64,000 nucleotides of DNA, from assembly GCF_022539315.1 (NCBI RefSeq), contig NC_066342.1:13389402-13453401 (forward strand), in the 5' to 3' direction. Below, piece after piece: positions 1 through 10,978 of the stretch. Position 1 is the stretch's first letter; every line of letters begins with the position of its first letter. The position numbers were made by a program, and so were the translations under genes. The notes below the pieces were generated by a model. The model was given only the letters and a program-made list of their open reading frames with translations, had not been told where the DNA came from and searched no databases. This DNA is from Serinus canaria. Its lineage: Eukaryota; Chordata; Aves; Passeriformes; Fringillidae.

Positions 1-430
1 GCTTGTCTGCAAAGCAGAGGATGGGCATTCACTGTCTCTGAACAGAGGCTTTTTTCACCATACACCCATAACCCTGCTCCTCGCCCCTGAGTTGGGGGAG
101 TGTGTGCAAGCCTGGCAGCAGATAAGCCTGGGGCTGTAGTCTCCACCTCAAAGGTGCTGGGCTGAGCCCTGATGTGGATGCTCTTCCCGTCTTATCTATC
201 ACTTCCCAGATGCTTTGAACAATAGTGTCACTTTTCTTATCTCTATCAACTTACAGTCCAGGGCCTCAGTCAGGAGGCCTATTCAGGGTGCAGTGGTCTT
301 CCATGCAGTTTTTGTTATACAGTTTTGCTATAATAGGCAAAAGTCCTTCATAAAAATGTTTAAGCCATAAACCATAAAATTTCAGTCTCTGACAGCAAGG
401 CAAGATGAGGCCAGGATAAAAAGGGTAGGG
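1..430 (-). repeat. LTR-like repeat fragment (family P, copy 1)
   Basis: This stretch shares blocks with 37380-37840, for example an identical cagtctctgacagca at 383-397 and 37823-37837, and with the reverse complement of about 50280-50500. The fuller copies carry poly(A)-signal-like sequence and pyrimidine-rich tracts as in an LTR, so this is read as a truncated LTR in minus orientation. No coding potential was seen. The family name P is a label for this report only. Confidence 0.55.
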
Positions 431-433
431 AAG

Positions 434-1050
434 TCAAAGTGGGTGATGGGTTAGCAAGTCAATACAAGGCAACAGAGTAGTAGGAAGGGCAAGGGGAGGA
501 CAAGAGTGGGTCAGTAAAGCAATGGAAGGTTGGGGTAGGCAAGGCAAAGCAAGTGAAAGAAGGGGCAGGCAAGGCAAGGCCAGGAAAGATAGTAGTAGGT
601 AGGTCAAGGCAGAGGATGAATATGCAAGGCAAGGAAAGGGTAGGCAGAGCAAAGCAAGGCAAGAAGTGGGTTTACAAATCAAGGCAAGTGCAATGTGGAC
701 AAGGTAATGAGAGTCATAGGAGGTGCAGGCAGGGGAAGGCAAGGCCAGGAAAGAAGGGGGAGGGAAGTCAAGGTGGGGGATAGGTGAGAAAGCCAGTGAA
801 GTCGTAGGAAGAGAAAGGGAAAGACATAGAGGGTTCATTAAGGGAATACAAGGTTGGTGTAGGCAGGGCTAGGCAAATCTAAGGAGGGGCAGGCAAGGCA
901 AGGCCATGGAAGAAACAGGTAAGTAGGTCAAGGTGAGGGGTGGCGATGCATGACAATGCAAGGTGTTTGCCTTTTCTTGCCGTGCCCTTTTAACTCCTTC
1001 CTTGTCTTGATTTCCCTTCCATGCCCATCTCCTCCCTTGCCTTGCCTTAC
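434..1050. repeat. Purine-rich degenerate minisatellite
   Basis: A long run built from variations on ggcaaggcaagg, gggcaggcaagg and aagtcaaggtggg. One strand is almost pure purine with regular C interruptions. The ORFs across it are low-complexity artefacts (Ser/Leu/Pro-rich on one strand, Gly/Lys-rich on the other). It abuts the U5 end of the K1 3' LTR at 1055. The unit is not strictly periodic, so it is better called a degenerate simple repeat than a clean satellite. Confidence 0.75.
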
Positions 1051-1054
1051 CACC

Positions 1055-1374
1055 TGTCACTCGTGGGCCGGGGTCGGGGCAGGAACAGGCGAGAGGCAGG
1101 ATCGTAGCAAAGGCGAAGAAGACTTTATTCAAAACAACCGCGCGGTTTTTATAGAGTGGTACAATAGATTCTATTCTATTCTATTGGCTAACTAACAGAA
1201 ACATCTTTCTCACGCACTGTCCTTGAGAGGAACAGAAAAATAAAGTAGAAAAACAGCACCTGCAAATTGTTTATAGTCAATAGTTATCACATCTTTCCAG
1301 CTCCCTAAAATTTCTCACAAGCCGCTGTGAGAAACGCTTGCTGTTTCTCTCTCCCTGTCCCATGGCATCCCACA
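1055..1374 (-). mobile_element. K1 3' LTR
   Basis: About 320 bp. On the minus strand it begins tgtgggatgcc at 1374 directly after the polypurine tract at 1377-1388, and ends gagtgaca at 1055, giving the standard TG...CA ends. A TATA-like tataaaaa lies at 1153-1146 and an aataaa signal at 1129-1124. A short attct repeat (about 1169-1184) lies in U3. No matching 5' LTR was found, so the target duplication cannot be tested. Confidence 0.8.
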
Positions 1375-1388
1375 GGTCCCCCTTTTAG
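1375..1388 (-). promoter_or_regulatory. K1 polypurine tract
   Basis: On the minus strand the sequence ctaaaagggggacc immediately precedes the LTR. Such a tract primes plus-strand DNA synthesis in retroviruses. Its position one to two bases before the LTR start supports the boundary chosen at 1374. Confidence 0.7.
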
Positions 1389-1868
1389 TTTTATTTTAAA
1401 AAAATGGAGGCGATGTTTGTAGTCCTCTGTGGGGCCCCTTGCAGAAAGGAGAACAAACATGGCTCCAGAGGTCCCTTCATCGGATGCCAATTAAAATGGC
1501 CAGAGAGATCAGGTCTTGCGATCATCTCTTATAAAACACATCATCAGTCCAAAAACAGTCCTCAGAACAGTCCTTTTCAAAAGGCAGGATGGAATTCAGT
1601 CCCTGCTTATGGATGGGCCATTTGATGGATAGTCGTCATCTTGGCCGCCATCTCGGTCATCATCTTGGTTGTCATCTTGGTCATCATTCAAAGGTTGCCT
1701 GTTGGTCACATTTCAGTTCTGATGTCGCAAGTCAGGGCGGACACACTTCGCAGGTACTCATCGCACTCCAGTATCTGTGGAGACACATGCATAGCCACGA
1801 CCCCAAGTGATAAGGTCATACGGGCCCTCCCACCTATTGGTGGGAAGATCCCATATCTGGACCTTCGC
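1389..1868 (-). other. K1 3' region between integrase and LTR, no recognisable env
   Basis: Where env would lie, no reading frame longer than about 75 codons shows Env features. A stretch at about 1628-1688 is a short degenerate repeat of catcttgg/gtcatc units. The segment at about 1405-1470 resembles 26690-26745 in the K2 element, so both belong to the same ERV lineage. The region is a degraded or deleted env/3' untranslated part. Confidence 0.5.
1628..1688. repeat. Short (GTCATCTTGG)-type degenerate tandem repeat
   Basis: Five to six imperfect units of roughly 12 bases (cgtcatcttgg, cgccatctcgg, tcatcatcttgg, ttgtcatcttgg). It lies within the K1 3' region. The His/Leu/Gly-rich reading frame here is a product of the repeat. 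Confidence 0.6.
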
Positions 1869-2297
1869 TCAAGGCAAGTGCGCCTCATCCAATGACCGCA
1901 CTGAAAGAAAGTGATTCAGAATAATGTTATTTTCTGAATTCTGTGGCACTGTCAAATGGTTGATTGTGTACAACGCCTTTTGCAACCTACTGTGTGGTGT
2001 TTCTCCGGGCATTCCCCTCTTCTGCCTGCCCAGTACACGCTTCAAGGTACCATGAGCGTGTTCGACAATGGCCTGGCCCATTGGGGAGTGTGCAATACCA
2101 AGCCTGCGTGACACTCCCCACAAGCGCAGGAATTGCCTCATCTTCTGTGAGACATAGGCAGGGCCATTGTCCGTTTTCACAGAGGAAGGTATCCCCAAGA
2201 CTGCGAAAGCCATCCTCCAATGGGCAATCACGTCACGACTCTTTTCCCCAGTGTGAGCAGAGGCCCACATGGCGGAGGAAAATGTGTTAATAGACAT
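1869..2297 (-). pseudogene. pol: K1 integrase, catalytic core C-terminal half
   Basis: An open stretch of 142 codons encodes the second and third catalytic acidic residues of a retroviral integrase: a TDNG motif, then, after the usual spacing of about 35 residues, an S-P-x-G-Q-x-x-V-E motif followed by HGTLK. The first catalytic Asp is in the adjacent frame upstream. Integrase joins viral DNA to the host genome. The C-terminal domain is not clearly preserved, and the frame change near 2300 separates it from the rest of pol. Confidence 0.85.
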
Positions 2298-2306
2298 GTG
2301 CGCATA

Positions 2307-3144
2307 TTAAAGTTGGCCAAATTCAGCAATGTGACTGACATCTGTCTGCCAAAGCTGCAAAGCCTTCAAGCCCCTGGGGTTCACCCCTGCCAGCAAAGGC
2401 ACAGCAAAACCCTGGCAGTTAGCACAAGAGCTGACGACGTCACGAGCTTCAGACGGTGTCAGATGACACTGTTTTTGCAGCGTATGTGCACTTTGGTGGA
2501 AAAAGTCATGTGACACTCTGGCTTGCGCAATCACATCAGGCAGAGGTGCTACCCACGCAGGGTTAGCCAACCTGTCAGCCCTGGCATTACCCTCCGCTAT
2601 GAAACCCGGCAAGTTGATGTGACTCCGAATGTGTAAGACATAATAGGGATGGACCCGGGCCTGAATCGCACTCCACAAGGCTTTCAACAACTGAAACAAA
2701 GCCGCGTTGTAGACTTCCTTCAGGAGCAAACAGTCCAAAACGTCCAGCCATGTCCGCCACATAGGCGGAATCAGTCACCACATTCAGAGGCACCTGGGAA
2801 AATTCCTGGAATGCCGTGGCAACAGCTTTCAACTCGACCAGTTGGGCCGAACCCAACACACGGGCCTCCAGTGTTTGCCACCCAGACCTGTCCTTCCAGG
2901 TAACAATGGCCTTGCCTGTTTTCCCCAAACTGTCAGTGAAGAGAGTGGGCCCTTCAACTGGCACCCGGCTGTTCTTTGGCTGCAACGACAAATTCGTTTT
3001 CTTTGCCAGCTGCAGCAATTTATGACTGGGCATTTGATAAGTGATCTGCCCAGAGAAGTTCTCCAGCACGCTTTGCAAAGGAGCGCTAACAGCGAGACTA
3101 TTCAAAATCCTCCTGCACCACTGTGAGAACAACTGCCGCTGCAT
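2307..3144 (-). pseudogene. pol: K1 RNase H and integrase N-terminal zinc domain
   Basis: Two overlapping frames. The upstream frame (3144-2587) has RNase H features: a FTDS motif, the ELKAVATAF helix and a TDSAYVADM motif supplying acidic active-site residues. The next frame (2762-2307) carries the RNase H end (residues around GNARADRLA) and then an HHCC zinc-binding module with H-x3-H and C-x2-C spacing, followed by LQLWQTDVSHI, which contains the first integrase catalytic Asp. A frameshift separates the two, so no single protein is encoded. Confidence 0.82.
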
Positions 3145-4004
3145 CGGCAGCCATCAAATGCAAACACCACTGACGGCATTTAATTATCAAACAAGCAAGC
3201 AGCTTCTTTGGCTGGTGGGGCAAAAAGACCCATTCCAGAACATGCAGGGGATCAGACCACCTATCACTCCACTGGCCAATGATGCCCATAGGATGAAGAT
3301 TGGGATTGGTGACAAAAACAGTGATATCAATGGAAGGATCTATTCGGTGAATCTGACGAGCAGAAACAGCCCTCTGGACCTCCTCCAGTGCCAGTCGCTC
3401 TGCAGGGGTTAACTCTCAAGGCAATCTCAGGTCAGGGTCCCCTATCAGAGTATCATACAACGGGGACAACTGTTGTCTGGTCAGTCCCAAGTAAGGACGC
3501 AACCAGCTGATGACACCCATCAACTTCTGGGCATCAATCAAAGTCCGAATGGAATCCAAAAACTGCACCTCCTGATGGTGAATGGTACGGTCAAGAATCT
3601 TGACCCCCAAGTACTTCCAAGCAGGGTGCTGTTGGACCTTCTCCAGGGCCACCCGCAGCCTGTAAGCATGCAGGGCAGCAAACAGCTGAGGCCGTATCCT
3701 CAGCAACTCATCCTGGTTGGGTGACGCCACCAGGATGTCATCCATATAAAGGTAACAACACGCGTCAGGAAACTGATCGCGCACCCCGGACAAGGCCTGA
3801 GCCACATACCATTGGCAAATAACTGGGCTGTTGCGACAGCCCTGTGGCAAAACCTTCCATTGATACCCCTGAGCTGACTCGGCATTGTTGACTGAAGGCA
3901 CTGTGAAAGCAAATTTTGCCTTGTCATCTGGATGCATAGGGATGGTAAAGAAACAATCTTTCAAGTCAATGACCAAGATCACCCATCCCGCAGCGATCAT
4001 GGTG
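3098..4004 (-). pseudogene. pol: K1 reverse transcriptase, palm/thumb/connection
   Basis: The 194-codon frame at 4000-3416 holds RT palm motifs: an LKDCFFTIPM motif with the first catalytic Asp, LPQGCRNSP, and the YMDD box at 3749-3738. The connection region follows in another frame (about 3289-3098) with the HVLEWVFLPHQP signature. RT copies viral RNA to DNA. The N-terminal fingers lie upstream of the solo LTR at 4011-4398, so the gene is split in two by that insertion. Confidence 0.9.
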
Positions 4005-4010
4005 GGTAAG
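4005..4010. repeat. Target-site duplication ggtaag, left copy
   Basis: The six bases ggtaag at 4005-4010 are repeated exactly at 4399-4404, immediately outside the TG and CA ends of the inserted LTR. Confidence 0.9.
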
Positions 4011-4690
<680 letters not shown>

Positions 4691-4990
4691 CTACCGAAAA
4701 TCCGCCCTGATCTGCACCCCCCAGGCAGCCAACACATCCCGCCCCCACAGAGTGAGCAGGGTTGAAATGACATAGGGTCGAACAGCAGCCACCTGCCCAC
4801 TTGTATTCCTGATGAGAACCAGACTGGGACTCACCATGGTATGCGCTGGACCCCCCACCCCTAACACAGGTGTTCCTACGGGGTCCAAAGGCCACCTAGA
4901 TGGCCACACAGAGTGGGAGATGACAGTCACGTCTGCCCCTGTGTCAATCAAACCTTGCAGCCTGATCATCCCCGGGCGGGCAGGCACCCG
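4691..4990 (-). pseudogene. pro: K1 aspartic protease
   Basis: A 98-codon frame includes the aspartic protease active-site motif DTGAD (4945-4931), a flap-like region, and the C-terminal GRDVLAAWG motif, which is conserved in retroviral proteases. Protease cleaves Gag and Gag-Pol. It overlaps the RT reading frame, as pro and pol commonly do. No stop lies within the core, but the neighbouring domains are out of frame. Confidence 0.85.
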
Positions 4991-5051
4991 GCAGTGTCAA
5001 GGTACACATCATCTGGAGTCGCTGTGCGGAAATGGTCGCAGACCAGAGGGC

Positions 5052-5381
5052 TCATGGCAGTCCTTCGGATCCACAGCCACCAGTCCCATGAGTCTGCGAG
5101 GCAGTCCTAGGGACAAACCACTGAAAAAACACAAGGTGAGCAATCCGAGTCCCTGCCGGGATGGTGACAGGGGGAGAGGGTGTGAAAACAGTAGCAAAGA
5201 TCAGACCTGCCAAAGCAGAGTCAACAACTCCAGGGTGAACAAAGATCCCTTGGTGGGTGACATTAGATGTCTCTACCAACAGCACACCCAGACCTCGTTC
5301 TTGAGGACTGAGGACGTCCAAGGGAATCCTATGCTCACCATCAGAGTCTAGGATGACTGTGCTGGTGGTACATACATCCAC
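5052..5381 (-). pseudogene. K1 dUTPase domain
   Basis: A 109-codon frame with dUTPase signatures: a GVVDS motif (the conserved G-V-[IV]-D-[AS] box), PAGTRIAHLVF near the C-terminus and a hydrophobic beta-strand pattern. In betaretroviruses this trimeric enzyme lies between nucleocapsid and protease and removes dUTP to prevent uracil incorporation. Its place immediately upstream of the protease matches that arrangement. Confidence 0.85.
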
Positions 5382-5454
5382 TCCGGCGGAGCGCTGCCTG
5401 CGAGCTGGCCTGGCAGACCTGGGCTGGTGCCGAGCTCCGAGGAATCACTTTTGT

Positions 5455-5907
5455 TCAGGCGCAATTCCCCTTTGAGCTCTTCTTCCCATTTCCCAGGCCC
5501 GCCAAAGGCTGGCCATCCGCCCCGAAGGTCGACCTGCAGTGGCTGGCAGGGTGACCTGCCTTATGGCACCTGGCACACAAAAACTCAGGGCCCGAACCTG
5601 CCGCCTTTGGCACCCCCTGCTGCTTTTTACCCTTATTCTTATTCTTCTTTTTGCGCCCACCCCCTGAGGGCACCTGGCCCAACCGCCAAGCAACTGCCTG
5701 AGCGGACACGTCAGGACCACCACCGCTCACCATTGTACAAGCCTGTGCCATTTCTACCACTGAAGGATCCCCCGGAAGAGAATTAATGATCTTCCGGCAT
5801 TCAGGGTTTGAATGGTTCTGGACCAACCATTTCAGAAGGGGCTCTGTGAGGCCAGGCTCCTCCACCTGCCTCTCCAAAGCAGCAATCAGCCTCTCGACAA
5901 ACAGCAT
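5455..5907 (-). pseudogene. gag: K1 gag: capsid C-terminus and nucleocapsid
   Basis: The 150-codon frame starts with the capsid C-terminal domain (LIAALE, then LLKWLVQNHSNPECRKII, the helices after the major homology region). It ends with a zinc knuckle of C-x2-C-x4-H-x4-C spacing (CARCHKAGHPASHC) preceded by a basic KKKNKNKGKK stretch that would bind RNA. A stop separates it from the capsid frame upstream. Confidence 0.85.
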
Positions 5908-5913
5908 GAAAGG

Positions 5914-6438
5914 CTAGCCCGACTTCTGCCATATGTCAGTAAAGTCGGGCCTCGGGGAAGCTGCCTCAGTGGTCTTCACCAATGCAGCAAACCCCAGAGA
6001 CTGACACTGCTGGAGAACAGCAGTATCCCAGGTGGCCTGGAAATCAGGATGGGAATAGGTATCCTCTCCAAGCAGAGCATCAACTCCCACGCCATGCCTA
6101 GGATCCTCTGGTGGCAGAAGCCTCTTGCTCGCTGCAACCTTCTCAGCCCCCTCTGCCCAGAATGTCAAAAACATCACAAACTGCAGAGGCCAAAAAAGCA
6201 CACGAGCAAGATGCCTAATATCAAAGGGACAGAGCAGGTCAGTGGCAATGAACCGGAGAGGCTGCATGACTTCCTCCAAACCAAGGCCATGCCTTGAAAC
6301 CTCACCCCGCAGCTCCTGAATCACCCGCCAGGAAATCACCCCATGCTTGTCGGCCTGCCCAGAATTCGGGAGAGGTTTGAACACAGGAATAGCCCACACG
6401 GCACCACGGGCGAAACGTGGCCCCCCCCAAACCCCCAA
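5914..6438 (-). pseudogene. gag: K1 gag: capsid N-terminal domain
   Basis: A 174-codon frame upstream of the nucleocapsid frame and separated by a stop at about 5910. Helical, Trp-rich sequence with FKPLPNSG and HPDFQATWDTAVLQQCQ resembles betaretroviral capsid. The assignment rests on position, length and pattern, not on a catalytic motif. Confidence 0.72.
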
Positions 6439-6587
6439 CAGACCCTCATCCTCAGCCTCCGAGACCTGTACTTAAACCATGTCCCAAAAGCTGGCAGGAT
6501 TGTTGGGGTGGACAGTCACCCTACAAGGAGGCAGTGTCCAAAGGTGATGAGTGGACTCCGATTCCACCCACCGCTGCCGGCCCTCCC

Positions 6588-7172
6588 CTATCGTGGCATG
6601 CCCCTGCCAGGGGACTGGCTGCCGATCATCATGGCTGTCCGATTCCCCCCCCCCCCCCCCGGAACGAAAAGGGCCCCCCAGCAGGTGACCGGGGATGGCA
6701 CACTAGCAAAGGGGCCCGGATCTAAAAAACCACCCGCGGGCCGCGAACCTGGAGAGACAGTCCCAGGCTGGGACACTGGTGAACCAGCCACCAGCACCAC
6801 CACGGCCGGAGACAGGGCAGCAGGCGGCGCAGCCGAAGCTGATGGCCCCACCACCACTGCAGGTTGCCCTGGCAGAGGTGTAAAAGACATCAAGTCACCC
6901 GAAGCGGCCGCCGCGCCGGAAGAAGAAAGAGGCACTGCCCCTTCCGGATGATTTACCGTTCGGAGAGACGGTGCTGAAGCCAAAGGCACAGTCGCCGTCT
7001 GCGCAGGCGCCATGGGGAAAGAGGGGAACACTGGCCAAGAACACGACACCGGCTGGGGTGGGGCACCACCTGCCAGCATCGACAATGGGCACAGCTGGTA
7101 CAGCTGCACGGGCTCTATGGGTGAAGACGAAGAAGCAGGCGGAGCGACCCACGGTGTCTTGGCAACCGCCAA
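6588..7172 (-). pseudogene. gag: K1 gag: proline/alanine-rich region
   Basis: A 194-codon frame rich in Pro, Ala, Ser and Val with a run of about 16 C (6647-6662 on plus). The composition and a matching homopolymer in K2 gag (29460-29475) suggest the linker between matrix and capsid of the same Gag type. Homopolymer length changes can shift frame here. The matrix domain that would precede it is missing: the element ends near 7172. Confidence 0.65.
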
Positions 7173-7199
7173 GGCATTTTGTTTATCAAATATCTTATG

Positions 7200-8098
7200 C
7201 TAGTAAGGTCCAAAGTACTCTCTGTTTTGTGCACCCCAATAACAACCAACCCACTAAAAGTCCAGACCTTGTTAAATGTACAACACAGATGTGGTTGAAA
7301 CTCACACAACTTGGGACACAAGCGTATTCCCATTTTCTTAGTAGTGCTGCAATGGAATGAGGAAAATGAGACAGCGGGTGCTATGATGAGAAGACTCTGG
7401 ACATATGAAGACACTGTCTGTGTCCTGACACGAACACAAGTCCCAGCCCTGGAATCAGACCTGACTGAGCATATCTGGAAATTGGAAGAAAGCATTGAAG
7501 ACAGTCATCAGAAACTCAGAAAGAAGCTCAGGGAGGACAGTAATGCCATGGGGATATGTGGGGGCAGAACCTGTTTCCATTGCTGGGGTGACAGGGGGTC
7601 TCAACAGTTGACTCTCTTGCAAGCTGAGGTGAGCTTGACTGGGAAGGAGTGGAAGAAACACCCTATTGTGACTGGACCAGAGGCTCCATGTATATTTGGC
7701 ATAGATTACCTCAGGAGTGGATATTTCAAAGACACAAAAGGACATTGATAGGCTTTTGGGATAGCTGCTGTGGAGACAGAAGACATTAGACAGTTGAACA
7801 CTTTGCCTGGTCTTTCAGTGGACCTTTCTGCAGTAGGACTCCTGAGGGTTGAAGAATAACAGGTACCGATCACCACCACAATAGTGCATTGTTGGCAATA
7901 CCACACAAACCGAGACTCTGTGATTCCCATACATAAGATGATCCATGAACTATAGAGCCCTGGACTCGTCAGCAAGACTGGCTCACCCTTGAATAGTCCC
8001 ATATGGCCTGTGCATAACTCTAATGGAGAGTGGAGACTGACAGTGGACTATCATGGCCTGAATGAAGTCAAACCATCACTGAGCACTGCTCCACCTGT
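7200..8098 (+). pseudogene. Z, left part: ERVL-like gag-protease-RT remnant
   Basis: Homologous to the W element. 7230-7545 matches the W Gag C-terminal region at about 60120-60400, including the coiled-coil part. 7545-7740 matches the protease C-terminus (the GPEAPCI-GIDYLRSGYFKD region, compare 60995-61050). 7741-8095 matches the RT start (61050-61405). Gag passes directly into protease, so an internal piece equivalent to about 60410-60880 of W is deleted. Multiple stops occur. The right part of Z resumes at 25068. Confidence 0.82.
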
Positions 8099-8770
8099 GG
8101 CAGGGCATCTCATCCCCTACAAGAGCTTATCTACTGTTTGTTAACTGGTCAGATAACTCAAACAGGACAAGCTGTCTTGTAGTGAGTTATTTTGGTACCT
8201 TGAGGTTAACACCAGTCTGGCATCTCCCAACTGCCAATAAGCATCTTAACTGTTAAAGTGAGATCTGGACAGATAAGCTGGATTTCTGACAGCAAGACAC
8301 CTTACTTTATAAGCTATAAAAGCCACACTAAGCTTTCACAAATCAGAAATAATCTATAAATTTCCCTGGATATACATGGAGTTTCTCCTGTGAGTAGGGA
8401 CACCTGCTTCACAGTTACTCCCCAGGGGTTAAGTGAAGAAATCTGTGTACATTATTGTCATTTTGGTGGTAAGCTACATTTGACTCCTAATCAATACTAT
8501 TTATTCTGCTAGCTTTAATATAGGTACCTTTATATCATGCACTGTTTTAAGTTATGGTGTAATCTACTAGTAGCTCTTTAGTTTTATACTTTGAAGTAAG
8601 CAATTTTGATTAATATCTTTCATCTGTTATCTCTTGTCTATTTAAAAAATAATTCATTTTTTTAAATAGACTTCACTAGAACTTGCAGGCCAGTGATTCC
8701 CAAAATTTAAACTGTTGCCAAAATCTGAGGCTAAGGCAGGGCATGTCTGAAACCCACACTCATCATGCAA
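8099..8770 (+). mobile_element. LTR-like insert in Z RT
   Basis: Between the two pieces of Z RT lies 670 bp without coding signal. It has a TATA-like tttataagctataaaag at 8303-8320 and is very AT-rich at 8500-8660. It is probably a solo LTR in plus orientation, possibly starting at tgttaactgg near 8138. The string gcagggcat occurs near both sides (8100 and 8736) but does not flank exact TG and CA ends, so the boundaries are approximate. Confidence 0.45.
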
Positions 8771-8832
8771 CAGTGCTGGACATATTGGAACTTCAGTACA
8801 AACTTGAGTCCAAGACAGCAAAGTAGTGTCTC
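8771..8832 (+). pseudogene. Z RT fragment, continues at 25068
   Basis: This short segment aligns with W at 61405-61465 (pattern gctggacatattgga...gagtccaag). The alignment breaks at about 8832 and resumes at 25068 (catcaacattgcc against W gacattgcc at 61475). The break therefore marks the insertion point of the Y element. Confidence 0.75.
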
Positions 8833-8866
8833 TAGCTGTGGGAGGCAAGAAAACCTGTTCACTCTT

Positions 8867-9584
8867 TGTCTTAGGTTGGAAATGCAAGATGTGGCTGAGG
8901 GTGTGTATTCTATTGCCATCTGTTACACGTGGGGCAATTATCTTCTGCTAATTGGGCCACCTGTTAAAACCAGATGAGGCAGTTTTCTTTATCCCTTCCA
9001 CAACCAATCCTCCCTCCAGAAAATATTTTCTGTTAATGGGCCACTGAGTGTCATGGCATGACTTGTAAAATTACATCATCCCATTGTGAGATGCTCTGCC
9101 CAAGAGGAGGAGGCAAACATTCCTACCTGGATATAATCTGAGTTTTGGAACACCACAGGCAGCTTTTTCCCACTGGATTCCCAGAGCAGCAGCTTTCTTC
9201 TCCACTGGATTCCCAGAGGAAGACCAGGCCCATCTACACTACCACTGGACCTTCAGAGGAAAACTACACCCTTCTACAGGATCACTGCTTCAACAGAACC
9301 ACATTTGTCACTCCAAGAGCACTGCAGCCACCATTTAATCGGACTGCTACCAACACCCTGACCAACACGGTGTCAGGTTGTATTCTGACTCTGTCAGTGT
9401 TGTTTTGTATTACTGCATTTTTATTTTTTCCTAATAAAGAACTGCTATTCCTACTCCCATATCTTTGCCTGAGAGCCCCTTAATTTCAAAATTATAATAA
9501 TTCGGAGGGAGAGGGTTTGCATTTTCTGTTTCAAGGGAGGTTTCTGCTTTCCTTAGCAGACACCTGTCTTTTCAAACCAAGACG
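8867..9584 (+). mobile_element. X1: solo ERVL-type LTR (718 bp, 5-bp TSD)
   Basis: Starts tgtcttaggtt at 8867 and ends caaaccaagacg at 9584 (CA end changed to CG). It is flanked by a perfect ctctt duplication at 8862-8866 and 9585-9589. An aataaag poly(A) signal is near 9435. Related copies are at 35594 and 56132. It sits inside the Y 5' LTR: when X1 is ignored, the Y sequence is continuous with the 3' LTR copy at 24738-24750. A 5-bp duplication is usual for ERVL. Confidence 0.88.
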
Positions 9585-9875
9585 CTCTTGCTCACCAGAA
9601 AGAACTCTGGGAAAGGGTCTACTAACAGGGAGGTAAAAACCAGGTACTGTAACCACAGATCAGGCTGTATGGCTGGCATGTGCTTGCCTCATGCATGAGG
9701 CAGTGACTGGTTGAGGAGACGCATGAACACCACATGATCAGAGAGCTGATTGGGTAAAGGGATGCATGAAGAGCAACACTGCAGTGGCAGGCAGCCAATG
9801 TGTGCTTGTTTGGGTTAAGTTTAGAACATAAAAGGGTTAATTTTGTTACAATTAAACTATCTTCTTCAAAGCAAG

Positions 9876-10323
9876 TGAAAGGAATGAGAAGGAGGTGTCT
9901 TTACAAATAAACTGTGAGCTTGATGGTAGATTAGGCAAGATACGTACAGGTGAAAGAAGCAATGGAGAGAACCATAAATTCCATAGGAATTCCACTAATT
10001 GACACAGACTGTTACTCAAGACTGCTAAATCTCTACATTTAGAGAAAAATAAAAACTGGGAGGGGGTATACATTAAAGGGGGTCTTAGGTATTAGGCATT
10101 TCAGGGAGTCTGTACTTCTCGAGTACCTCAACCAATGGAGAAAGAGAGAGGGAAATGCGGCCAGGAAATTAGGATAAAAAAGGAGGCTAGGTCCTCTAAA
10201 AAATTTCAGAGACCCCAGGGGAAATGCCCATTACCTCTCCCTTTATTTGAATAAAGTTACAGGACTCTTTTGTCTCCTTTTTGGACATAAACCTCTAGTG
10301 ATTGTGGATCAATTTTCCTGACA
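9876..10323 (+). mobile_element. G 5' LTR
   Basis: 448 bp from tgaaaggaatg to ttcctgaca. An aataaag signal lies at 10250-10256, and a promoter-like ggataaaaaagg is near 10172. The beginning (9876-10015) and end (10205-10323) match the 3' LTR closely, but the middle U3 portion is missing from the 3' copy. Confidence 0.9.
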
Positions 10324-10326
10324 ATT

Positions 10327-10346
10327 TGGGGGCTCTTGTCCAGGAT
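10327..10346 (+). promoter_or_regulatory. G primer-binding site, tRNA-Pro-like
   Basis: The sequence tgggggctcttgtccaggat starts three bases after the LTR end. It matches the proline-tRNA primer site used by most gammaretroviruses except for a two-base insertion and one substitution. It supports both the LTR boundary and the class of the element. Confidence 0.82.
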
Positions 10347-10516
10347 ATTTCCACCATCCAGGTACACCTCACCCAGTTTTGGTGATCAGCTCCCCTTGGT
10401 GGCAGCCGGCACTGGGTGATTGATTAGGTTCCCAAGACGATATGGCAGACAGACGAGTGGCGGACCATGGGGGTCCATGAGGAGTCCACAGGGAAGGACC
10501 ACTGAAAATCTCACCA

Positions 10517-10978
10517 GTGAGTAAAATGGGATCTTTGGGAAGCAAACCTGGGAGGGCACCAATGGAGGGTAGCACAGGTAAAACAGGATACCCATGGAGG
10601 GCAGAAAAGGTAAAGCTGGGAAGGGGCCCCGGCAAAAGGGATGACGATCCCATAATACACCCAGAGAGTCCCTTGGGGAAAATGCTGAGGTCTTGGGACA
10701 GATTATGCCTTCCCCCAGAAGTAACTATCGAAAGAATGGTAGAATATTGTTATTTTGTGTGGCCAAAGTATGAATTGCCAAAGGGGCTTAAGTGGCCACC
10801 TTATGGAACAAATAGAATTTGTTTGTGTCAAAGTATGTGGTTTCATTTAGAGCAGAATTGGAAAGGAGTGATTGAAAGGGAATGTGGATTGATCTGGCTG
10901 AAACAAGCAACAGGAGAGGTCTATGTGTTAAGAAAGAAGGAAGAAAAGGAAAAAAGGGGAAGAAGAGAAAAACATTGA
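10517..10978 (+). pseudogene. gag: G gag matrix
   Basis: An open frame of 153 codons includes a gammaretroviral matrix-like core: SPLGKMLRSW, then a MVEYCYFVWPKY segment with W-P spacing, PPYGT and a lysine-rich end (KKEEKEKRGRR). A Met-Gly near residue 4 (MGSLGSKPG, third codon of the open frame) could be a myristoylated start. A one-base change at about 10975 ends the frame and shifts the next region. Confidence 0.8.

Noticed and set aside
434..838. 134-codon frame on minus across the purine repeat
   Set aside because: Leu/Pro/Ser-rich translation of a simple repeat with no domain; all frames here are open because of repeat composition.
6343..6951. 202-codon plus-strand frame
   Set aside because: It is the antisense shadow of the proline-rich K1 gag on minus; GC-rich, no motif.
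8653..8977. Small frames near 8650-8980 as a host exon
   Set aside because: They span the junction of Z RT, the start of Y and X1; explained by element sequence.
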